Assembly: GCA_910586535.1 (NCBI GenBank)
Contig: CAJUHS010000030.1
Coordinates: forward strand, 1 to 19,628
Length of the DNA stretch: 19,628 nt
Direction of reading: 5' to 3'
Source of the DNA: an uncultured Oscillospiraceae bacterium
Lineage (GTDB): Bacteria > Bacillota > Clostridia > Oscillospirales > Ruminococcaceae
Under the pieces are notes generated by a model, which saw only the letters and a list, made by a program, of their open reading frames with translations, made no database searches and was not told the DNA's origin. The translations under genes were made by a program, and so were the position numbers. Shown in pieces: positions 1 through 5,848 of the stretch; position 1 is the first letter of the stretch, and every line of letters starts with the position of its first letter.

Positions 1-78
1 ATATCGGTTGTATTTATTATTGCTATGAGAGTTAATTCAGTTAGAGAAGTTTTTACAAACTTCTTTAATGTTTTTTAA
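1..78 (+). CDS. Possible C-terminal end of a gene entering from the left
   Basis: Frame 1 is open from the first base to a TAA at 76-78 and encodes 25 residues: a hydrophobic stretch (ISVVFIIAM) followed by a mixed tail rich in Val and Phe. This would suit the last membrane segment and short tail of a membrane protein. Support is thin: it is short, no family can be recognised, and the only context is the hairpin terminator downstream at 146-195, which would suit the end of a plus-strand gene. A small inverted repeat (45-52 with 57-64) lies inside it. It could equally be random open frame. Confidence 0.3.
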   Translation: MSVVFIIAMRVNSVREVFTNFFNVF

Positions 79-145
79 TTTGCATTTTTGCATTCCTTAT
101 TTCGTTGGTTTAAATTTAACATTATAGTTATACTTATAAGCATTT

Positions 146-195
146 CAAGGTCTACATCTTTAAAAATAAAAAGCTGTAGACCTTGGTTGTTTTTG
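146..195 (+). terminator. Rho-independent terminator
   Basis: An 11-bp perfect inverted repeat (146-156 CAAGGTCTACA with 175-185 TGTAGACCTTG) encloses an A-rich 18-base loop. It is followed by GTTGTTTTTGT, a T-rich tract on the plus strand. It probably ends whatever plus-strand gene enters from the left edge. The loop is longer than usual. Confidence 0.6.
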
Positions 196-279
196 TAGGG
201 TAAATTATGAAAGTTTAGGCTATCTATGTTTTAAAAAATGAATTGCATGAAATGAAGTTATTAAAAGCTAAAAATTATT

Positions 280-320
280 AATCAAGGTATTGCGACTATT
301 TCGCAATACCTTGATTTTAT
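280..320. terminator. Strong hairpin terminator, possibly bidirectional
   Basis: The stem pairs 280-295 with 301-316: 16 perfect base pairs around a five-base loop (CTATT). The plus strand continues TTTAT after the stem, while the minus strand has only a short TAATAATT stretch. It lies just past the end of the broken minus-strand mobC remnant, so it could end transcription from either side. Its perfection contrasts with the decayed gene next to it. Confidence 0.65.
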
Positions 321-335
321 GCAGGGAGATATGTG

Positions 336-668
336 GTTTATATTTGTTTTATAGGTATGTGTTATTAGTAAAATATGGCAAATCTTTTCGTACTCCTTTT
401 TAAAATTTTCATAGTCCTCTGCGTAAATTGAATTTATCTCGTTCGCTTTTTTAGCAAGTTAATTGATATTTTTTCTAATGATACGCAGAGCGTTCATCAC
501 AGCGGTCACGTCCTTGAAATTGCAGTTTATAACTTGTCCGTTGACAGAAATCTGTCTTATGTAAGTTCCCGTTTTCATCGACAAGGCTGCGGCTCGGCGT
601 TCGACTTCATGCCATTTGTCAAGCGGATAAGTAACTTTCTTCTCTTTTACAAGCTTGTATTTTCTCAA
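336..668 (-). pseudogene. mobC: MobC-like mobilization (relaxosome) protein, broken by a nonsense codon
   Basis: The intact N-terminal part carries the pattern typical of Clostridia MobC/relaxosome accessory proteins: a Lys/Arg-rich start, then VERRAAALSMKTGTYIRQ and a segment ending NALRIIRKNIN. MobC proteins are known to bind near oriT and help the relaxase nick DNA. The frame stops at TAA (459-461), but the same frame continues LAKKANEINSIYAEDYENF, which is what follows in intact homologues, so a single CAA-to-TAA change broke the gene. Homology fades near 340. The probable start is TTG at 666-668, preceded by GGAGG; the ATG at 689 has no ribosome binding site. No relaxase gene follows, so the mobilization module is non-functional here. 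Confidence 0.7.
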
Positions 669-719
669 TAAGAAATTCCTCCGTTTCATATTTTGTGGTT
701 TTAGGCTCTGCCTGATTTT

Positions 720-925
720 TTAGGGGTAATCATTTCATGCTGCGGGTTCCCTAAAATCATTTTAAGGTGGTATCATCTTAAAATGGGAGAAAGTGGGAAA
801 GTATGCACCACTTTCTATGGCTTGCTAAGCATACCCAAAACAACGGTATACGTATACTCCAAAATATCCCATTTTTATTTTAAACATTACCCCTCAAACT
901 TTTTTGAATTTTCTAAAATTCAAAT
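720..925. other. Structured intergenic region, candidate oriT
   Basis: The 690-1311 gap between the mobC remnant and the regulator holds no convincing gene. Its left half is dense in symmetry: inverted repeats 759-766/777-784 (ATTTTAAG/CTTAAAAT), 788-796/808-816 (AGAAAGTGG/CCACTTTCT), a perfect palindrome GTATACGTATAC at 846-857, and a near-perfect palindrome at 904-923 with a two-base centre. AGGGGTAAT at 722-730 is repeated inverted at 886-894, bracketing the whole. Origins of transfer are usually just upstream of mobC and carry such repeats, so oriT is an inference from position and structure. No nick-site sequence was recognised. Confidence 0.4.
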
Positions 926-1092
926 TGGTGGGTACATTGATTTTCATAACGAAATTTTTTATACGCGAAATCCGGCCTCCTTTAAAATCTGCCGTAATGT
1001 TTTTCGATATTTTCAACGCTAACCAAAACAAAAAGCAAAGCTGCGAACATTGCCTACTGCTTTTGTCGGCATTATCATAAACTTCATTAAGG

Positions 1093-1151
1093 TAGTAAAC
1101 AATGCTTAGTATCTTGTGTACAAATTCATTAAAAACATTCATTGTTTACAA
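1093..1151. promoter_or_regulatory. Three operator-like TTGTnTACAA sites
   Basis: Three related partial palindromes lie ahead of the regulator gene: TTGTGTACAA at 1114-1123, TTGTTTACAA at 1142-1151, and TTGTTTACTA on the minus strand at 1093-1102. The outer pair form a ten-base inverted repeat (1095-1104 with 1140-1149). The rightmost ends nine bases before the -35 box at 1160. XRE repressors commonly bind sites of the TTGTnnACAA kind, so these are likely operators of the adjacent HTH gene. That link is inferred from position. Confidence 0.45.
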
Positions 1152-1159
1152 TTATGTCA

Positions 1160-1188
1160 TTGATTTCAGACCATCAATATGTTATACT
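1160..1188 (+). promoter_or_regulatory. Sigma-A type promoter for the XRE regulator
   Basis: TTGATT at 1160-1165, a 17-base spacer, then TATACT at 1183-1188. Spacing is ideal and each box is one mismatch from consensus. It lies about 120 bases ahead of the ATG at 1312, giving a long leader, and next to the operator-like sites. Confidence 0.6.
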
Positions 1189-1311
1189 TACCTCAATGAA
1201 TAATTATATCTTACTATTATATATACAATTCATTATAGTGAATAGCCTCTTTTTTATCAAAAGAAAAATAAATTTCGTGCAAGATATACAAAAACCAAAG
1301 GGGAAAACACT

Positions 1312-2046
1312 ATGTTTTACAACAGATTTATGGAAATTTGTCGGGAGTACGGAGAGAAGCCTACTCCCGTACTGAAAAAGCTGGACATCAGTCCGGGGAA
1401 CTTAAAACGTTGGGAGGGCGGCGCGTCCATTACAGCCGAGACGCTGGAGAAGATTTCAAACTACTTCGGAGTACCAGTTGACTATTTCTTTCTCAAAGAT
1501 GATGAAAAGGTGTTCACGGAAGTTCAGCAAAATGAAATGGCAATTAAGGACGACAAGAACAGTATTCGACAGATTTACAACATTGCGCGTATCCACCCCG
1601 ACTACATTGCAAGCGTTTTAAGCGGACGGGAGCTTACCGAGAGCGAGCTGGAGAGAGTTGCAAGTTATCTGCGCTGCAAAAAGGTTTATTTGCTCAATCG
1701 TAATATTTCCGAGGAAGAAAATCATGTCTGCAAAAAATCCGAAACGGATTCCTCCGCTTGTCTTTCGGGCAAGGAGCTGGTTATTGATATTTTGTCGAGG
1801 ATCCCCGCTAATGATGATTACAAATATTTGCAGGTTATGATTTCAAGAATTATCGCTGAAAATCTTAAACGCAACGGGATTTATCAGGAAGATTTGGTTG
1901 CCTGCGGTATGGCGCAGAAGAAAGTTACAGACCTGTTTGACAGCTCGTCTAACAATGAGAAGATTTTGGCTTTCAATAATTCCGACCTTATTCGGATTGT
2001 TCATAACTTTAGAGTTGGGTATGATTTGATTTTTACGGGGGTATAA
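1312..2046 (+). CDS. XRE-family regulator with three HTH-like segments
   Basis: A 244-residue DNA-binding protein. Residues 4-61 form a standard XRE helix-turn-helix (YNRFMEICREYGEKP, then the recognition region SPGNLKRWEGG and TLEKISNYFGVPVDYFF). Residues 81-131 repeat the pattern (IRQIYNIARIHPDYIASVLSG, then LERVASYLRCKKVYLL), and residues 177-241 look like a third, more diverged copy (NGIYQEDLVACGMAQKKVTDLF). The start is ATG after AAAGGGG with good spacing. Position beside a mobC remnant suggests it was the element's control repressor, probably acting on the operator-like sites upstream. No peptidase or sensor domain is seen, so what it responds to is unknown. The gene itself appears intact. 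Confidence 0.75.
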   Translation: MFYNRFMEICREYGEKPTPVLKKLDISPGNLKRWEGGASITAETLEKISNYFGVPVDYFFLKDDEKVFTEVQQNEMAIKDDKNSIRQIYNIARIHPDYIASVLSGRELTESELERVASYLRCKKVYLLNRNISEEENHVCKKSETDSSACLSGKELVIDILSRIPANDDYKYLQVMISRIIAENLKRNGIYQEDLVACGMAQKKVTDLFDSSSNNEKILAFNNSDLIRIVHNFRVGYDLIFTGV

Positions 2047-2104
2047 CAATAATACTGACAATAAATTTAGGAAAATAAATTTATTATAAATATGAAACAA
2101 TCTG

Positions 2105-2130
2105 CTACTGCAAAGTAGGTCATTTTTTCT
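2105..2130 (+). terminator. Weak terminator after the XRE regulator
   Basis: A five-base stem (CTACT 2105-2109 with AGTAG 2114-2118, loop GCAA) is followed four bases later by a run of six T and further T-rich sequence. The position, 60 bases after the regulator's stop, is right, but the stem is short. Confidence 0.35.
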
Positions 2131-2167
2131 TTGTTTCTTTTGTTCTATTTATCTTGAAGTTTAAAGA

Positions 2168-2203
2168 TAAAAAATCCCGACAAGGGTCATAGCCCCTGTC
2201 GGG
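2168..2203 (-). terminator. Rho-independent terminator of the GH25 lysozyme gene
   Basis: CCCGACAAGGG (2176-2186) pairs with CCCCTGTCGGG (2193-2203) with one mismatch and a six-base loop. On the minus strand the stem is followed by ATTTTTTATC. It lies 28 bases past the lysozyme stop codon. Confidence 0.8.
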
Positions 2204-2230
2204 AAACAACGATAACTTTTACAGATATAG

Positions 2231-4006
2231 TCAGTTTATACTATTGAGTTTGAAAAGTTGCGCTGCATTAGTCATGTCGGAAGGATCGTAGCACCAAATG
2301 TTTGTTCCGTTTTCGGTATCTGCATTGTAAACATCAAGTGCAAGATTATTGAAGTAGTTAATAATCTTGTAATACCCATTACCGCAATCAATGAAATACC
2401 ATTTGGACGATGAAATTTTATATGGTGCTTCGATTACATTATGTTCATCGCCCGATATAAGATATTGGTTCGTAAGCATATTTTTTATAAAGTAAAGTTT
2501 TTTGCCGTCTTTTTCGCCATCGTATTCAATATTGAACTGCTGATTTGAATTCCCTAAATATTCCCACAAATGGATGTTATGATCATAGTTGTCAGATAGG
2601 TTTGGTCCACCTTGTGAGTCAATGCACTTTTCATCAGGAGCTACACAAAGCGGAGTAAGATAATATACGCCTTCTGTCACGTATACGGAAGAACATTCTT
2701 CAAAAGATTTATTTGAATCATTTTGTGAACCTATTGTAAAATATACTAAATTACAGTATGTGAAATTTCCGTTATTGTCAGCGGAGCATACTTGCACTTT
2801 ATAGTCACCTGGATCCATTTTAAAACTAAGGCTCAGTTCATCTGGACTTCCACCCCAATTGTCATACAGCGATCTTCCGTCAGCGTAGTAGAGTCTTAAA
2901 TCATAATGTGTAGCACTTCTGACCTTATTCCATGATATTGTAACTATTTGACCGGTTACTGACACGTCTAAAGCAGGCGCAGCCAATGGTTCATTTTCAA
3001 TGGTGAAGTATACTGCATTGCAGTATACGAAATTTCCATTATCATCAGCAGAGCATACTTGTACTTTATAGTCACCTGGATCCATTTTAAAACTAAGGCT
3101 TAGTTCATCTGGACTTCCACCCCAATTGTCATACAGCGATCTTCCGTCAGCATAGTAGAGTCTCAAATCGTAGTGGGTTGCATTGTTCACTTTATCCCAC
3201 GATATTGTGGCAATTTGTTCGTTTACCGACACATCAATTTTAGGGGCGGTTAAAAAAGCATCAGAATAATTATAGTCTACATATGAAACATCGACATCAA
3301 CATTTCCGTTAATACCATTTACTGCACCTAGACTTGAATACTGCCAAATGTTGCATAAGGAGCTTTTGTCGTATTCGGCAGGGTCAACCGCATATTTGCC
3401 TGAAGGAAACTGAGCCATCCAAATTTCGTATCCCGAATCTCTGATTCTGGACTCGTCCAAGTAATTTTTGAACCAATCTCGGTTTGCATATATTCCGGCT
3501 TTATAACCGGCATCGCTGATTATGTCAAGTGCAGACAAAATATATGTAGTCAAAGTATCTTTACCTAATGCCATTTGTTTTAATGCCTTCTCCACATCAA
3601 TATATACCGGTAAATCAAAAGTCTTATCACCAAGAATATTCAAAAAGTCATGAGCATTTCTCTCAAATCCCTCTTGGGTATATGCACCGCAGTAGTAATA
3701 AGCTCCGACTTTAAGTCCAGCATTTTTGGCACCCGAATAGTTATTTTCAAACTGTCTGTCCTTATAAAGGGTTTCGCCATCAACATCAGTCGAACCGGCT
3801 CGTATGATAGCAAAATCAACATTACTGTTTGCGACACTATTCCAGTTGATGCTGCCGTTGTGATGAGACACATCAATTCCACGGCATACATATTCGTGGG
3901 CTGAAACAGTATAGCCAATAAGATTAAAGTACGGAATAAATAAAGTTATTACCATTACAATAACGAGGGAAAATGCAGTAATTGATTTGTTTATAGTTTT
4001 TTTCAT
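2231..4006 (-). CDS. Secreted GH25 lysozyme with two fibronectin-like repeats and a trefoil domain
   Basis: A 591-residue exported muramidase. Residues 1-36 are a signal peptide ending VSA. Residues 42-250 are a glycoside hydrolase family 25 domain, which cuts the MurNAc-GlcNAc bond of peptidoglycan: RGIDVSHHNG gives the conserved Asp45, VYIDVE gives the catalytic Asp137-x-Glu139, and IWQYSS with VDVDVSYVDY closes the domain. Residues 254-342 and 343-431 are two almost identical fibronectin-III-like modules. Residues about 440-591 form a ricin-like beta-trefoil (NQQFNIE, SSKWYF, AAQLFKL), probably a wall or glycan anchor. The ribosome binding site is AGAGGA, nine bases before ATG. It stands alone with its own terminator. 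Whether it remodels the cell's own wall or attacks others cannot be told from sequence. Confidence 0.9.
   Translation of the reverse strand: MKKTINKSITAFSLVIVMVITLFIPYFNLIGYTVSAHEYVCRGIDVSHHNGSINWNSVANSNVDFAIIRAGSTDVDGETLYKDRQFENNYSGAKNAGLKVGAYYYCGAYTQEGFERNAHDFLNILGDKTFDLPVYIDVEKALKQMALGKDTLTTYILSALDIISDAGYKAGIYANRDWFKNYLDESRIRDSGYEIWMAQFPSGKYAVDPAEYDKSSLCNIWQYSSLGAVNGINGNVDVDVSYVDYNYSDAFLTAPKIDVSVNEQIATISWDKVNNATHYDLRLYYADGRSLYDNWGGSPDELSLSFKMDPGDYKVQVCSADDNGNFVYCNAVYFTIENEPLAAPALDVSVTGQIVTISWNKVRSATHYDLRLYYADGRSLYDNWGGSPDELSLSFKMDPGDYKVQVCSADNNGNFTYCNLVYFTIGSQNDSNKSFEECSSVYVTEGVYYLTPLCVAPDEKCIDSQGGPNLSDNYDHNIHLWEYLGNSNQQFNIEYDGEKDGKKLYFIKNMLTNQYLISGDEHNVIEAPYKISSSKWYFIDCGNGYYKIINYFNNLALDVYNADTENGTNIWCYDPSDMTNAAQLFKLNSIN
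2714..3247 (-). repeat. Tandem 267-bp duplication inside the lysozyme gene
   Basis: Two consecutive 267-base units, 2981-3247 and 2714-2980, encode the 89-residue modules of the lysozyme. From 2762 and 3029 onward the units agree almost base for base over more than 100 positions, including synonymous sites, with divergence concentrated at the module edges. This indicates a recent in-frame duplication or gene conversion. Confidence 0.85.
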
Positions 4007-4154
4007 ATTACATTCCTCTATTTTGATAAATTAATAGCGTTTAGAAACATAGTGGGTGCCATTCGGTTGTTATATTATACTTTCACCACCCCCATATATG
4101 CCATCAGAACTTCTTTGGAAATTCTTTCAATCACGCTCATGTGTTTTTTCTATT

Positions 4155-4577
4155 CTAATTATAGCTCATAACTAATATAATAATCGGAATAATTACTGAT
4201 AGAATTATTCCAAACATCCCCAAAACTTCTGAACAATCCTCAACCTTAAACCATCCTACTACGGTACCTATAAGCAGTATAAGTAAGGATATAAATAGTT
4301 CGCCGGTCAGTCCGAATCCGATAACAAGAACTATATGCGTAATAATAGATAATGCCGCGCCTATACAGCCCCTGTTAAAGCACCAATCAAATGCTTTAAA
4401 CATCATAATCGTGCATGCAATAAGAGAAATCACACCAAGCACAACACAGGATATTTCTATGTACTCAATAATTGCCCCAATCACCAAACACAATAGAACA
4501 AGTATAAGAATTATACCTATATTTTCTGCAATAAATTCACTTAAAATAATCAAAAACAATATAATAATTTCAAACAT
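4155..4577 (-). CDS. Small multi-spanning membrane protein of unknown function
   Basis: 140 residues, mostly hydrophobic, with about four or five membrane segments. A short charged/cysteine-containing region (FDWCFNRGC) lies in the middle and another (FKVEDCSEV) near the C-terminal third. No family is recognised. The start is well supported: AAAGGAGG sits nine bases before the ATG. It is on the same strand as the lysozyme but 148 bases upstream, so the two could be cotranscribed. It diverges from the protease gene that the IS interrupts. Codon use and length look like a real gene. Confidence 0.6.
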   Translation of the reverse strand: MFEIIILFLIILSEFIAENIGIILILVLLCLVIGAIIEYIEISCVVLGVISLIACTIMMFKAFDWCFNRGCIGAALSIITHIVLVIGFGLTGELFISLLILLIGTVVGWFKVEDCSEVLGMFGIILSVIIPIIILVMSYN

Positions 4578-4707
4578 ATGCCTTATCCTCCTTTCATTCT
4601 ATTTATATATTACGACATTAATTAATAAAATTAACCATTATAATAAAAAATTATCAGAAATCACAGAACGGATATTAACATCTAGAAAATGAGCTTAGGC
4701 GACTTAA

Positions 4708-4725
4708 GGCAATACCGCACAAAGC
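4708..4725 (+). repeat. Left terminal inverted repeat of the IS
   Basis: GGCAATACCGCACAAAGC, preceded directly by the TTAA duplication at 4704-4707. Confidence 0.85.
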
Positions 4726-4763
4726 ATCTAGTAATAAAAGAAAAAATATGGTAAAATAAAGGT

Positions 4764-5741
4764 ATGAAAAAACAAATGACATTTTCGCTAATAAGCGATG
4801 AACTGGCAAATGCAAAAACAAGCAAAAAAGAATTTTTAGAAAAGATAGAGCGGATAATACCATTTTCCGAGTGGATAGAGATAATCAAGCCATGTTATTA
4901 CAAAGGAGAACACGGAAATAAACCCTACGATCTGGAATTAATGCTACGTATTTATCTTCTTCAGAATCTTTATGACCTTTCAGATATGAAAGTAGTGAAC
5001 GAGGTTATAGACAGCCGAGCATTTTCGGATTTCTGCGGAGTAGATTCGCCAAATCAAATACCCGATGGAGATACTGTCGGACGTTTCAGAAATATACTTG
5101 TCCTGAACGGATTACAGGAAAAACTATTTCATCAAGCAATAGAAATTTTCAGTGAAAAAGGTTTGATATTAAAGCGAGGAACGATAGTAGATTCCACACT
5201 TATTGCGGCACCCTCATCAACCAAAAACAAGGATAAAAAGCGTGATTCCGACGCTCATTCAGTAAAGAAAGGAAATCAATGGCACTTCGGTTACAAAGCA
5301 CATATCGGAGTTGATAAGGACAGCGGACTTGTACATCATCTGGAAGTAACAAGTGCAAATGTACATGATGTTACGATTGTTCCAAAGCTGCTCCACGGTG
5401 AAGAAAAAGACGTTAACGGTGACAGCGGATATGTCGGTGCAGAAAAGCGTGAGGGTGCAATAATTCGCAATAAACAGGGCAAGAAAATCAAATATAAAAT
5501 AAACAGGAAACCATCTCAGATAAAAAAGCTATCCAAAAGCGGACAATATGCGGCAAAGAAAGCGGAGCATAAAAAATCCTCGGTAAGAGCAAAAGTCGAA
5601 CATGTTTTTGCAGTTGTAAAAAGATTATTCTGGTATCGGAAAACACGATACCGAGGTCTGCTAAAACAGACCGCTAAACTGAATATAATGTTTGCTTTGG
5701 CGAACCTTTATCTGGCTGACAGAAAATCTCTGTCGGTCTGA
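4764..5741 (+). CDS. IS5-family DDE transposase
   Basis: 325 residues, close to the usual length. The N-terminal third is the DUF772-like domain of IS5 transposases (YYKGEHGNKPYDLELMLRIY, SRAFSDFCGVD, PDGDTVGRFRN). The catalytic triad is Asp143 (IVDSTLI), Asp220 (VNGDSGYVG) and Glu279 (VRAKVEHVFAVVKR), which cuts and rejoins the IS ends. The Lys/Arg-rich stretch between Asp220 and Glu279 is typical. The start ATG has only a weak AAAGG upstream, as is common where IS genes are poorly expressed; TAAAAT at 4751-4756 may be a -10 box. It appears fully intact. Confidence 0.93.
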   Translation: MKKQMTFSLISDELANAKTSKKEFLEKIERIIPFSEWIEIIKPCYYKGEHGNKPYDLELMLRIYLLQNLYDLSDMKVVNEVIDSRAFSDFCGVDSPNQIPDGDTVGRFRNILVLNGLQEKLFHQAIEIFSEKGLILKRGTIVDSTLIAAPSSTKNKDKKRDSDAHSVKKGNQWHFGYKAHIGVDKDSGLVHHLEVTSANVHDVTIVPKLLHGEEKDVNGDSGYVGAEKREGAIIRNKQGKKIKYKINRKPSQIKKLSKSGQYAAKKAEHKKSSVRAKVEHVFAVVKRLFWYRKTRYRGLLKQTAKLNIMFALANLYLADRKSLSV

Positions 5742-5830
5742 TAAACTGCGTCTTGCAGATGAAAAATAGAGCGGTTATTTGTTTATTTACAAGATGCTTG
5801 TGCTATTGAATTTAGCCGCATTTTCAAATC

Positions 5831-5848
5831 GCAATGTGCGGTGTTGCC
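5831..5848 (-). repeat. Right terminal inverted repeat of the IS, containing a start codon
   Basis: It is the inverted partner of the left end at 15 of 18 positions, followed by TTAA at 5849-5852. Its bases 5834-5836 are an ATG read into the protease gene. Confidence 0.85.

Larger units (their letters stand above)
4708..5848 (+). mobile_element. IS5-like insertion sequence, 1,141 bp, with TTAA target duplication
   Basis: Terminal inverted repeats match at 15 of 18 positions: GGCAATACCGCACAAAGC at 4708-4725, and the reverse complement of 5831-5848. The four bases TTAA flank both ends (4704-4707 and 5849-5852). A YTAR target duplication is characteristic of IS5-group elements. One intact transposase gene fills most of the element, with 56 bases before it and about 107 after it. 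Removing the element and one TTAA copy restores an open frame running from an ATG at 4689 into the protease gene. Complete ends, an intact transposase and a clean duplication indicate a recent insertion. Confidence 0.9.

Noticed and set aside
783..1311. Open frames at 783-1022 (+), 894-1142 (-) and 1142-1375 (+)
   Set aside because: No ribosome binding site, unconvincing composition, and they overlap palindromes, the operator-like sites, the promoter or the regulator gene.
2714..3247. Repeats as a possible CRISPR array
   Set aside because: Only two units of 267 bases that encode protein in frame; there are no short repeats with spacers anywhere in the window.
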